Both the position numbers and the translations under genes were made by a program. The notes under the pieces were generated by a model. It searched no databases, was not told where the DNA came from, and was given only the letters and a program-made list of their open reading frames with translations. This document shows positions 27,715 through 35,549 of a stretch of 64,000 nt of DNA, one piece after another. Position 1 is the first letter of the stretch. Each line of letters starts with the position of its first letter. Source of the stretch: Psychrobacillus glaciei (GTDB taxonomy: Bacteria > Bacillota > Bacilli > Bacillales_A > Planococcaceae); contig NZ_CP031223.1 of NCBI RefSeq assembly GCF_008973485.1, positions 248,001-312,000 on the forward strand, read 5' to 3'.

Positions 27715-29220
27715 TTATTTAGAACTTAATGGGAAAATTAATTGCTCATCTTCTTTTTTCACTTGAAGATAATTGATAATTTCGCTAGCTATGCACTTAG
27801 CCATTAATGGTGGGACTGAGTTTCCAATTTGCATATATGTCTTCGTATAGGAACCTTTGAAGTAATAATCATCTGGATATGATTGAACACGAGCAGCTTC
27901 TCGAGGTGTCAAACCTCGTGCTTGGGTTGGATGAATATACATATTACAATCGAATTTCATATGCGCTGTAATCGTTTTACAAGGTTGATTATAAATTAAT
28001 TTATAATACTTATCCTTGAATATGTCCGTTCGGTTAGTATAGGGCATAATATCAGCAATTTTAGGATCATCAGATTTATCGCCTTGATGAAGACGCGAAA
28101 AGATTTCGATATCACGTTCATTATTATACCTGGCTTTATGGTTATATATAAATTGCGGTGTTTGACTACTATTAATGTTACTTAAATAAGAATTTTCAAG
28201 ATAGTTGGTCATAGGAGTAATGAAATAACCGTGTTCTTTAGATTCGTGGTTTGTTGCATTCTTAATGTTTAATGCCTTAAGTGCAGGTAAATCAGAAATA
28301 GCATCTTTTAAGGATTTCATATCAATTAACCTGTTTTTTTTATGGATTTTTTTAAAAATAACCTCATTGTCTACATCTATTTTATTTCCTATAAAAATGA
28401 TTCGTTTTCGTTGTTGAGGTACTCCAAAATTAACGGCATTCAATACTTCAAAGCTAACTTTGTATCCAATGTTTTCAAAATCTCCAATGATTTGTTCAGC
28501 TATATTTTTCATTCCAATTACATTCTCCATTACAAAAAAAGATGGACGAATAGTTGCGACTACGTTAACGAATTCTTTATAGAGTCTATTTCTAGGATCG
28601 TCAATCATGCGTTGTTGGTTGGCATTACTAAAGCCTTGACAAGGCGGACCTCCAATAACTATATCTACACTCTCGGACAAAGTGTAGCTGCTCACAGTTT
28701 CTGAAAAGTCTTGAATATCTCCCAGAAAAACCCTATCAGGTTCAACTTCTGGATGGTTATAAAGATAGGTTTCAATACAGCTTGGTTCAATGTCATTGGC
28801 AAAAATGGTTCTAAATCCCGCTTGTGTAAACCCTAATGACATGCCACCGGAGCCACAAAATAGGTCAACCAAAGTAGGCTTTTTGCTTTGTTTTTCAATT
28901 TCAATTTTTTTTGTTCGACAACTTTTGCAAATTTTAGGGATTAGACAAAGACCATTTGTATGATCAAGAACTGATAACATTTTGAAGAACTCGTCTATAT
29001 TGATTTTTGATTTTTTTTGTAATAATTTTGTGAATAATTCTGTTGTATCTGAGTTTTTAATGAAACCTATTTCTATTAATCTAGCCACTATTTCTCCTTC
29101 ACGAATGTTTGAAGGTAACAAGCGAATGAGAACTTGTAGATGTTTATAAGCATCTTCAACGTATTCAATGAATTTTTTTTCATCAGTAGCATTTTTTATA
29201 TCTTCAATTGCTTTAAACAT
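27715..29220 (-). CDS. DNA (cytosine-5) methyltransferase A with N-terminal extension
   Basis: A 501-residue C5-methyltransferase. After a 110-residue helical extension that includes CLIPKICKSCR, the catalytic motifs follow: DLFCGSGGMSLGF (I), VIGGPPCQGFSNAN (IV, with the catalytic Cys), MENVIGM (VI), QQRKRIIF (VIII), RGLTPREAARVQSYPD (IX) and MQIGNSVPPLMA (X). It transfers a methyl group from S-adenosylmethionine to C5 of cytosine. Its start overlaps the end of methyltransferase B by 8 bases, so the pair is one transcription unit. Two different C5-methyltransferases next to one nuclease are typical of systems with an asymmetric site, each enzyme modifying one strand. That reading is inference. 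Confidence 0.93.
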   Translation of the reverse strand: MFKAIEDIKNATDEKKFIEYVEDAYKHLQVLIRLLPSNIREGEIVARLIEIGFIKNSDTTELFTKLLQKKSKINIDEFFKMLSVLDHTNGLCLIPKICKSCRTKKIEIEKQSKKPTLVDLFCGSGGMSLGFTQAGFRTIFANDIEPSCIETYLYNHPEVEPDRVFLGDIQDFSETVSSYTLSESVDIVIGGPPCQGFSNANQQRMIDDPRNRLYKEFVNVVATIRPSFFVMENVIGMKNIAEQIIGDFENIGYKVSFEVLNAVNFGVPQQRKRIIFIGNKIDVDNEVIFKKIHKKNRLIDMKSLKDAISDLPALKALNIKNATNHESKEHGYFITPMTNYLENSYLSNINSSQTPQFIYNHKARYNNERDIEIFSRLHQGDKSDDPKIADIMPYTNRTDIFKDKYYKLIYNQPCKTITAHMKFDCNMYIHPTQARGLTPREAARVQSYPDDYYFKGSYTKTYMQIGNSVPPLMAKCIASEIINYLQVKKEDEQLIFPLSSK

Positions 29221-30196
29221 GTAGTTCCTCCCGTAAATGTAGCGTTGGGATTGTTGTTAATATACTATTAGCAATGTTTTCTGCTACATTAACCGTTACT
29301 GCATTTCCAAATTGTTTATAAGCTTGTGTGTCAGAAACTACTATCTCATAACTATCTGGGAATCCTTGAAGTCTAGCGCATTCCCGAGGAGTAAGTCGCC
29401 GTACATTAGTTTTCCCGACTGCTTCTGCACGTGCACTTGGAACTGTTACATAGTTATCTTGATTAGCCCTATGCATTTTAGCCATTGTTGCGGTTAAGGG
29501 ACGAGCAATCGCTAAATCAATTTCTGACCTTGAATAATAATTACCAGAACCGTGGGCTAGAATTGTAGGAAGAATTCTATGGCTTAAATAATATTTAGGA
29601 TCGACGTCCTTCTCTAATATACTTTGTAAGTTGACGTGTGTAGTGTCGAGTGTAGAAGGAGTTGGAAATGTATAGGGAGTTTCCATATTAGTTGCTACAT
29701 CATTGCGAATACATACGATAAACAAGCGGTTTCGAACTTGTGGAACGCCAAAGTCTAAACTATTTAATATGTTGATGTGTACTGTATATTCTAGATCTTC
29801 TAAAGTATTAATGATTGTATTCAGAGTTCTTCCCTGGTCATGGGTACGTAAATTCCTTACATTTTCCAATACGACTACTTTAGGAAGGTGTGTAGCGATA
29901 ATTCGAGCAACGTCGAAAAATAATGTTCCTTGTATATTGTCTAGAAAGCCTTGTTGGGTTCCCATCATAGAGAATGGTTGGCAAGGAAATCCTCCAATTA
30001 AAACGTCATGTGTAGGGATATCTGTAGCATCAATTTGCGATAAGTCTCCACTAACAATATGATTTCCAATGTTGTGTGTATATGATTGAACTGCATATTT
30101 ATCAAAGTCATTAGCATAAACGATATTGAATCCAGCATTAATGAATCCAAGGTCTAATCCACCGCAACCGCTAAAAAGTGAAACTGTTGTTGTCAT
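29213..30196 (-). CDS. DNA (cytosine-5) methyltransferase B
   Basis: This compact 327-residue C5-methyltransferase starts almost directly with motif I (SLFSGCGGLDLGF) and has VLIGGFPCQPFSMMG (IV, catalytic Cys), LENVRNL (VI), PQVRNRLF (VIII), RRLTPRECARLQGFPDSY (IX) and KQFGNAVTVNV (X). The order of motifs is normal and complete, so it should be active. It lies upstream in the minus-strand operon, 11 bases after a small regulator-like gene and overlapping methyltransferase A. Its target-recognition segment is short and clearly different from that of A, so the two probably do not methylate the same strand sequence. Confidence 0.93.
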   Translation of the reverse strand: MTTTVSLFSGCGGLDLGFINAGFNIVYANDFDKYAVQSYTHNIGNHIVSGDLSQIDATDIPTHDVLIGGFPCQPFSMMGTQQGFLDNIQGTLFFDVARIIATHLPKVVVLENVRNLRTHDQGRTLNTIINTLEDLEYTVHINILNSLDFGVPQVRNRLFIVCIRNDVATNMETPYTFPTPSTLDTTHVNLQSILEKDVDPKYYLSHRILPTILAHGSGNYYSRSEIDLAIARPLTATMAKMHRANQDNYVTVPSARAEAVGKTNVRRLTPRECARLQGFPDSYEIVVSDTQAYKQFGNAVTVNVAENIANSILTTIPTLHLREELHV

Positions 30197-30207
30197 AAAA
30201 TCCCTCC

Positions 30208-30405
30208 TTAATCTCGCTTTTTATTTCTATCGATATAATCAATAATCCACTCACGAATTAAAATAGAGCAGTATTGATTATTGCCATGAACAATTGCCAT
30301 GAATTCTTCTTTCAATTTTGGCTCTACAGTAATTTCGATTTTTGATGTTTTAATTTTGCCTGCCGGTCTGCCTCTTTTTTTATTGGACAAGATAATAATC
30401 ACCAA
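30208..30405 (-). CDS. small ribbon-helix-helix-like protein heading the RM operon
   Basis: The 60-65-residue protein begins with a basic arm (KKRGRPAGKIKTS), then a beta-strand IEITVEP and two helices, the plan of MetJ/Arc/CopG repressors. The 'GRP' arm and KIEITVEPKLKEEF are typical of this fold. Several starts are possible (TTG 30405, GTG 30402, TTG 30390). It sits 11 bases upstream of methyltransferase B on the same strand, so it is well placed to be the controller of the methyltransferase operon. Controller proteins of RM systems are usually helix-turn-helix C proteins, so an RHH controller would be less common. The function is inferred. Confidence 0.55.
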   Translation of the reverse strand: MVIIILSNKKRGRPAGKIKTSKIEITVEPKLKEEFMAIVHGNNQYCSILIREWIIDYIDRNKKRD

Positions 30406-30678
30406 CCAATTAAATGAATATAATCAGTATACCATTTTAGACCCTGATTGAAAAGGTGAAAGGAACTAAAATGAGAACGTTTGTTTTTTTAAAAGAATAT
30501 TTATTTGAATCAATTTCATAAATCGCATTTTTCAAAAGTCCAGACTACTCCGTAGTTGAAATTCCCGTTTTTTTAAATTATGCTGCTTGTTTTTTCGCTA
30601 GTATCTCGTTTAAATTTTGAAGAACATTCATACTATGTTCTCAGAAGTGTCCCAAATTTTATTCAATCTTCGTGGTGA

Positions 30679-31034
30679 GAACTATCTGAAGCTTATAAAG
30701 TGCCTCGGGATTACTGGTTGCATGCACCTATTATTGCTTGGTCTAGAAAAAAAAATCATCTATCCGCCTCATTGTAGAGGTAGGACCTATAGAGCATCTA
30801 TATCGTGTTAAAGTATTGGAAAGGTTAGCATTAGAAGGAATCTTTATAAGAGCTATGGGATATGAAGAAGGCAGGAAATATACCCGTATATATTCAAATA
30901 CTATGCCAGTTCAAAACCTTGATGATGCTGATCAAGTTTTCACTACAATGGAGCAACTCTATCATTCACTTGAACTCACGCAGTTTTTAAACAAAATCAA
31001 TAAAGTTATTGATGATTTAAAAGAAGCAGAGTGA
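30679..31034 (+). pseudogene. C-terminal gene remnant with a shift in an A9 run (PDDEXK-like?)
   Basis: Sensible protein runs from ELSEAYKVPRDYWLHAPIIA at 30679 to an A9 run (30747-30755). It continues one base back as SSIRLIVEVGPIEHLYRVKV, then RLALEGIFIRAMGYEEGRKY, and ends normally at 31034. The upstream side is closed by a TGA at 30676, so the N-terminal part of the protein is missing. The WSRKKSSIRLIVEVGP...R..VLERL pattern reminds me of the end of PD-(D/E)xK nuclease superfamily proteins, but this is weak. Given the missing start it is most likely dead. Confidence 0.45.
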
Positions 31035-31148
31035 ATACGAAGTAGCATAAATATTTTTATAACTTTGAGGAATCAATAGACTGGAGAACAAGTGGTTCAG
31101 TTGCAATGATATTAAAAAAAGTACTATGAAAGGAGCAATGGTCAGCTT

Positions 31149-31298
31149 ATGTTCAGTTTTTTTAAATCCAAATGTTCTATATGTAAGCGTAAAGCTGGTC
31201 CATACCGCTTCTATAAAGATTCTACAGGTAAAAAAGTGAAACTTTGTGCAGAATGTTCCTTGTATGCGGAAAGGCGCGCATACACTAAGTTAAGGTAA
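31149..31298 (+). CDS. 49-residue zinc-ribbon-like protein
   Basis: ATG 31149 opens a 50-codon frame whose product has two CxxC pairs: CSIC (residues 9-12) and CAEC (33-36), separated by 20 residues and surrounded by Lys/Arg. This is a minimal treble-clef or zinc-ribbon plan. AAGGAG (31129-31134) lies rather far (about 14 bases) from the ATG, so the start is not certain, but coding character is better in this frame than in the overlapping one that begins at 31138. No neighbour is clearly related. The role is unknown; nucleic-acid binding is plausible for so small and basic a zinc protein. Confidence 0.45.
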   Translation: MFSFFKSKCSICKRKAGPYRFYKDSTGKKVKLCAECSLYAERRAYTKLR

Positions 31299-31338
31299 TG
31301 TGAGCTGTGAAAATAGTTAAAATAGGGTATCTTTCAAT

Positions 31339-31540
31339 GATACCGTAGAATATCACGCAGATATAGAAGAAACCTAGCTAAATTTCCAAGAACTGAATGA
31401 AGTTGTCACATCGTTTCATAAAGGGAAATATTAGTTCGAACTTGGAAAAAAGACATTAGAGAAGATTTTAAAAAACATCCAAAACTTGCACGCAAATCGT
31501 AAAAGGGAACATGAGAACCGTCCTTATATTTCCCACGTAA
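31339..31540 (+). pseudogene. decayed reading frame of unknown origin
   Basis: One frame reads as protein across two stops: DTVEYHADIEET, stop, LNFQELNEVVTSFHKGKY, stop, FELGKKTLEKILKNIQNLHA and on. The regular helical pattern on both sides of the stops suggests a once-functional gene. No start, no ribosome binding site and no family are visible. Confidence 0.3.
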
Positions 31541-31542
31541 AA

Positions 31543-31569
31543 AAGCTCAGAGTTTATGGCTCTGAGCTT
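31543..31569. terminator. hairpin between decayed frame and VOC gene
   Basis: AAGCTCAGAG (31543-31552) pairs perfectly with 31560-31569 across a 7-base loop; an A4 run before it would act as the T run on the minus strand. Confidence 0.55.
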
Positions 31570-31680
31570 ATCTTATATTATTTAATTCTTCCATTAGACT
31601 TCCAGGGAGTATAATAAGAAAAAAGATTGCCGCAGCAGCCCTCCTGGAACGCAAACACACCTGTTAGCTTATAATTCATC

Positions 31681-32094
31681 TCAGCCCTTTGGCATTTTGC
31701 TCATATCCATATACAACACATTCCACCGATGACCATCCAAATCAGTAAAACCGCAGCCGTACATCCATCCTTGACTTTCTGAAGGTTCTCCATATATTGT
31801 ACCCCCAGCCTCTACTGCATTCTTAGCAATTTCATCAACTTCTTCTCTGCTGTCAGCATCAACGGATAGCAGTACTTCCGTAGCTCGCTTTGTATCAACA
31901 ATTTCATGATTGGTGAAGCTTTTGAATGTAGATTCTGGAAAAAGCATGACAGTAGCATTATTATCTCCGATGATTAATTGCGCTTGACCGCTAATGCCAT
32001 GTTGCTCATTAACCAAAAATCCAACCTTGCTATAAAACTCTTTCGATTTATTGATGTCTTTTACCGGCAAGTTAATCCAAAACTGTTTTGGCAT
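31681..32094 (-). CDS. VOC-family (glyoxalase-like) protein
   Basis: A 137-residue vicinal-oxygen-chelate fold protein of the YaeR/PhnB-like sort, with the two beta-alpha-beta-beta-beta units seen as FWINLPVKDINKSKEFYSKV at the start and CGFTDLDGHRWNVLYMD at the end. The N-terminal VGFLVNEQHG and C-terminal DLDGH blocks are typical of the COG3607 branch annotated as 'lactoylglutathione lyase-like'. I start at the ATG 32094 because of GGAGAAA directly upstream; a frame extension to 32148 has no support. The substrate is unknown. It is a stand-alone gene in a repeat-rich region. Confidence 0.8.
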   Translation of the reverse strand: MPKQFWINLPVKDINKSKEFYSKVGFLVNEQHGISGQAQLIIGDNNATVMLFPESTFKSFTNHEIVDTKRATEVLLSVDADSREEVDEIAKNAVEAGGTIYGEPSESQGWMYGCGFTDLDGHRWNVLYMDMSKMPKG

Positions 32095-32189
32095 GGTTAT
32101 TTCTCCTTTATTATTTGAGTATATTAACAATAATGAATATTTTAACACACTATTTTAAAAACTAATAATATGTGAGCGGTAGAAGTGTA

Positions 32190-32237
32190 GGGCACCAGGT
32201 TCTAAAACAATTTCGAATTATATTAGAACCTGGTACC
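32190..32237. repeat. palindromic GGTACC-type repeat, complete copy
   Basis: The left arm GGCACCAGGTTCTAAAACAA and right arm ending TTAGAACCTGGTACC form an imperfect 20-bp palindrome around TTCGAA. Related copies are at 37083, 46808, 52317 and 54151. Confidence 0.75.
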
Positions 32238-32295
32238 TTAAAATGATATGCTACCATGAGTAAGAGATCAGGCATTCGCGCATGGAGGATTACAA

Positions 32296-32624
32296 ATGAT
32301 TGAAGTAATAACGGTAGTAAATATGCTAGTGGAAATTAAAAATACGAAAGACTATGAAAAAAAGTAGAAAAGATTTTACGGTCTAAGAAACGAATGATCC
32401 AACATATAGAGACAATTAGTATGTCTGAACCAAATGAAAAGCTGATTGTAAGTGCTTTGGTGAAGTATAGAGTACTAATAGAAGAAAGGATGGAAAATAA
32501 ATTTTTAGATGATTATGTGGGTCTCGTCCTCCCGATGTTTTATAATCGCTTTAAAGCAATGCCAGTAAGCAATCAAATTTATAAAATATCAAGAATAAAG
32601 AAAGAATATGGTGCACGGCGTTAA
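32296..32624 (+). pseudogene. 109-codon gene split by a -1 shift at A AAA AAG (frameshift mutation or programmed)
   Basis: ATG 32296 has an ideal GGAGG (32284-32288, 7-base spacing). The frame runs 23 codons to ...GAA AAA AAG TAG (stop 32365-32367). In the -1 frame the protein continues without a stop from GTA 32364 to 32624, through KYRVLIEERMENKFLDDYVG. The heptamer A AAA AAG (32358-32364) is in the exact phase used for programmed -1 ribosomal frameshifting and lies next to a stop codon. A simple loss of one A from the run explains it equally well. The full product would be 109 residues, mostly helical; I do not recognise it. A decayed copy of the gene start lies at 37314. Confidence 0.5.
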
Positions 32625-32728
32625 TATTAGTGTTTGATGCCAGGAACCAAAGCATTCTTTTCGGTTAATCTCAAACGGATTCTAACACTCTTGAAAGAAA
32701 AAGAGAAAAAGAGTAAAAATAAGCAAAG

Positions 32729-32773
32729 GAATAGGCAACTTTCGTTCAAAATTGAACGAAAAGTTGCCTATTC
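32729..32773. terminator. long hairpin (about 21 bp) after the split gene
   Basis: GAATAGGCAACTTTCGTTCA (from 32729) pairs with the segment ending 32773 with one bulged A and a tiny loop. The right arm end, AAGTTGCCTATTC, recurs in the hairpin at 38854-38894. Confidence 0.7.
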
Positions 32774-32883
32774 TTGTTTAGGAACAATTAAAACTAATAA
32801 GAACGTAAGTTTTTCATTGCCCTCACATAAAAACCGTGTCATCCGATAGTAGTTATTAAACTTGAATTTATAAATTTATCCAT

Positions 32884-33759
32884 TTAGTTTTTGCCTTTCG
32901 AACGAGATGCCTCACTAATCAAATTAAAAAAGTCTTGAAAAATCGGGTTACTTAGGTTTTTTGTTAGAGCAATGAGTTTGACTGGAACGTTTGAAGTATA
33001 CGTTTCCAAAATAGTGACAGTTCCTAATTCGATTTCTTCTTTAATTCTGCCTGTCCCTATGACTCCGAGATATGGATTTTTGAGAACTCCATCTTTAATT
33101 GCTTCATCACTATTACAGTGAATAATATTTGGAAAATGCGTTCCGTTTTTTAATATTTCAAATTTAATAAAAGGAGCCCTAAGATCAACCAGAACGGGAA
33201 ATTTTGCTAGATATTCTTCTATTTTAGAAGTGTCATTAGCTACTTCACTTGAAGCAAACAGCACCAAGTTGACATAATCAATGCATTGATAGGAAATATC
33301 GGAGTTTAAAGGTCTTCCATTAATAATAGCAAAATCCACCTCATTAAGAATTACCTTTTTCAGTGCATCATCACTACTATTAATAGAATAAACTTCTATC
33401 AGAACATTTTGGTTCTTTTTTTGGAAATTTACTATTTGTGGCAGAAAAAAGCGGGCACAATATTCATCTAATCCACAAACGCGAATGATTTGTTTTTCTC
33501 CTTTAGATTCCTCCATTTTCCTTTGTAGAGTAAACAGTTCACTTAAAATATTTTTTGCATGGTCATATAGAATTTCACCAGATTTAGTTAATTTTTTTCG
33601 ATTGTCCACTTTCTCAAAAAGAGGTAAGCCAATCTCATCTTCCAACTGTTGTATATGTTTTGTAACAGTAGGTTGCGAGTAATTGAGACGCATAGCTGCT
33701 TGTATTAGATTTTGTTCTTCTACTACGATTTGGAATGTCTGAAGGTGTCGAATCTCCAT
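32884..33759 (-). CDS. LysR-family transcriptional regulator
   Basis: This is a 291-residue LysR regulator with the N-terminal winged helix (MEIRHLQTFQIVVEEQNLIQ, then AAMRLNYSQPTVTKHIQQLE) and a periplasmic-binding-like effector domain. It is divergent from a YfcC transporter/AbgB amidohydrolase operon, the classic position for a LysR activator that controls its neighbour and itself. The 296-base gap contains AT-rich dyads such as TAATTGAATTATT near 33820-33850 that could hold T-N11-A type LysR boxes. The effector is probably the transported compound or its hydrolysis product, by inference. Confidence 0.9.
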   Translation of the reverse strand: MEIRHLQTFQIVVEEQNLIQAAMRLNYSQPTVTKHIQQLEDEIGLPLFEKVDNRKKLTKSGEILYDHAKNILSELFTLQRKMEESKGEKQIIRVCGLDEYCARFFLPQIVNFQKKNQNVLIEVYSINSSDDALKKVILNEVDFAIINGRPLNSDISYQCIDYVNLVLFASSEVANDTSKIEEYLAKFPVLVDLRAPFIKFEILKNGTHFPNIIHCNSDEAIKDGVLKNPYLGVIGTGRIKEEIELGTVTILETYTSNVPVKLIALTKNLSNPIFQDFFNLISEASRSKGKN

Positions 33760-33920
33760 TAAGTAACAACCTTTCCTGTTTATTTCTAAAGCTATATATT
33801 AGATAAAATAATTATATAGCAATAATTGAATTATTTTAATTGAATTATTAACCAGAATATTTAAAACAGTAATATTGAATATTCCTTATTGGAATATCAG
33901 TAATCAATAATTAGGATAAA

Positions 33921-33935
33921 ATGAAAGCGTTGACA
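33921..33935 (+). promoter_or_regulatory. cre (CcpA) site overlapping a -35 box
   Basis: ATGAAAGCGTTGACA matches the cre consensus WTGNAANCGNWNNCW at every fixed position. Its 3' half is TTGACA (33930-33935), a perfect -35, upstream of the YfcC/AbgB operon. The -10 downstream is only approximate (TAAATT around 33951). CcpA bound here would block the promoter, implying glucose repression. Confidence 0.65.
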
Positions 33936-34055
33936 AGTTTAAATATTTCCTAAATTTAATTTGGTTGAAAGGATGATTACAACTCAGATTGTTTAATGAG
34001 TTAATTCATAGTAGGACAAGTTGCTTTTTACATAAACTATAAAGGAGTGTTAAAT

Positions 34056-35483
34056 TTGAGTACTGCCAAACCATTAAAGATAGAAGAAAGCACTGAAAAG
34101 AAAAAGAAGAAAAAAGGCGGGTTAAGTGCCTATGTTCTGATGTTTTTAATCATTACCGTTATTACTCTATTAACCTATGTAATACCTGCTGGCCAATACG
34201 AGAGACATGAGGAAAATGGCAGAACCATCATTGACCCTTCAAAATTTGAATTCGTAGAAAAAACGCCTGTAGGATTATTAGACATGTTTAATTCTTTTCA
34301 CCAAGGTATGGTAAACGGCGCTCCGATTATCCTATTTGTTTTACTATTTGGCGGTGCACTTGGGATTATGCAAGCTACAGGTTCCATTGATGCTTTAATT
34401 AGATTTACTGTGCAAAAATTTGGTGCAAGAAAAAAATTGATTATTCCCGTTATGGTGTTACTTTTTTCATTACTTGGTACTCTAATTGGATCGGCTGAAG
34501 ACTCCTTGGTCTATATTGCCATCATTGCTCCGATGGCTATTGCATTAGGTTTTGATGCGTTAACAGGTATGGCGATTGTTTTTCTAGGGATGCTAGGTGC
34601 TGGATTTACATCAGGAATTACGAATCCTTTTACAATTGGTGTTGCCCAAACAGTAGCTGAACTTCCTATGTACTCAGGAATTGGCTTACGTATCGCGATT
34701 TACGTTGTTTTTTATATTTTGTCAGTTGTCTACATTTGGAGACATGTTAATAAGATAGAAAAAAATCCAGAATTAGCCGAGTACGGAAAGTTCAACATAA
34801 ACGAAAGCATTAAGTTTGAAAACAATTACAAGTTGAGTAAAAGGCATGCGATTTCTCTTTTAGTCTTTTTAGGCTGCTTTATTGCCCTTATCTATGGTGT
34901 TATTAGTCTTGAATGGTATATCAGTGAAATCGTAGGAGTTTTCTTACTAGGTGCCATTGTTATGGCGCTTATTGGAAAACTTTCTGGAAATGAAATTACA
35001 GATGCATTTTTAAAAGGTTGTTCTGAAATGATTCCAGGTGCCATGATAATTGGTGTTGCGAATACAATCCTTGTTGTTCTTAAATCCGGCCAATTATTAG
35101 ACACCATATTACATACTGCCTCTGGTTTACTTGACGGCCTACCGCCTAGCGTTACAGCCGTAGGAATGGCAGTTGTCAATTTCTTCATCCATTTCCTTGT
35201 TCCATCTGGAAGCGGACATGCATCCTTAGTTATGCCTATTATGGCACCGTTAGCGGATTTAGTCGGTGTAACGAGACAAACAGCTGCATTTGCTACTGTA
35301 ATGGGTGGAGGAGTTTCTAATTTAATTATTCCTACAGGTGGGGTGCTACTAGCAGCTCTTGGAATGATGGGTATTCCTTATTCCAAATGGGCAAAATGGA
35401 TATTGCCATATGTTCTTATTCAGGTTGTGGTTGTTATAATCTTTTTGATCATTGCTCAAGCTATTAATTATGGTCCGTTTTAA
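34056..35483 (+). CDS. YfcC-family transporter
   Basis: The 475-residue integral membrane protein has about twelve hydrophobic segments and the signature segments of the YfcC/ArcD-like (DcuC superfamily) carriers: YVIPAGQYERHEENGR, IGSAEDSLVYI, ITNPFTIGVAQTVAELP, and near the end FLVPSGSGHASLVMPIMAPL. Such carriers move amino acids, peptides or dicarboxylates. I start at TTG 34056, eight bases after AAAGGAG. The partner gene encodes an AbgB-type amidohydrolase, so the substrate is probably an N-acyl or aminobenzoyl amino acid, or a related amide that is cleaved after uptake. In E. coli p-aminobenzoyl-glutamate uptake uses AbgT, a different carrier family. Confidence 0.85.
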   Translation: MSTAKPLKIEESTEKKKKKKGGLSAYVLMFLIITVITLLTYVIPAGQYERHEENGRTIIDPSKFEFVEKTPVGLLDMFNSFHQGMVNGAPIILFVLLFGGALGIMQATGSIDALIRFTVQKFGARKKLIIPVMVLLFSLLGTLIGSAEDSLVYIAIIAPMAIALGFDALTGMAIVFLGMLGAGFTSGITNPFTIGVAQTVAELPMYSGIGLRIAIYVVFYILSVVYIWRHVNKIEKNPELAEYGKFNINESIKFENNYKLSKRHAISLLVFLGCFIALIYGVISLEWYISEIVGVFLLGAIVMALIGKLSGNEITDAFLKGCSEMIPGAMIIGVANTILVVLKSGQLLDTILHTASGLLDGLPPSVTAVGMAVVNFFIHFLVPSGSGHASLVMPIMAPLADLVGVTRQTAAFATVMGGGVSNLIIPTGGVLLAALGMMGIPYSKWAKWILPYVLIQVVVVIIFLIIAQAINYGPF

Positions 35484-35549
35484 TAAAAGGTAAGAGATTT
35501 CTTGTGAATGAAGTTAAATAAATAATAATTTTCTAATGAGGTGAATGAA

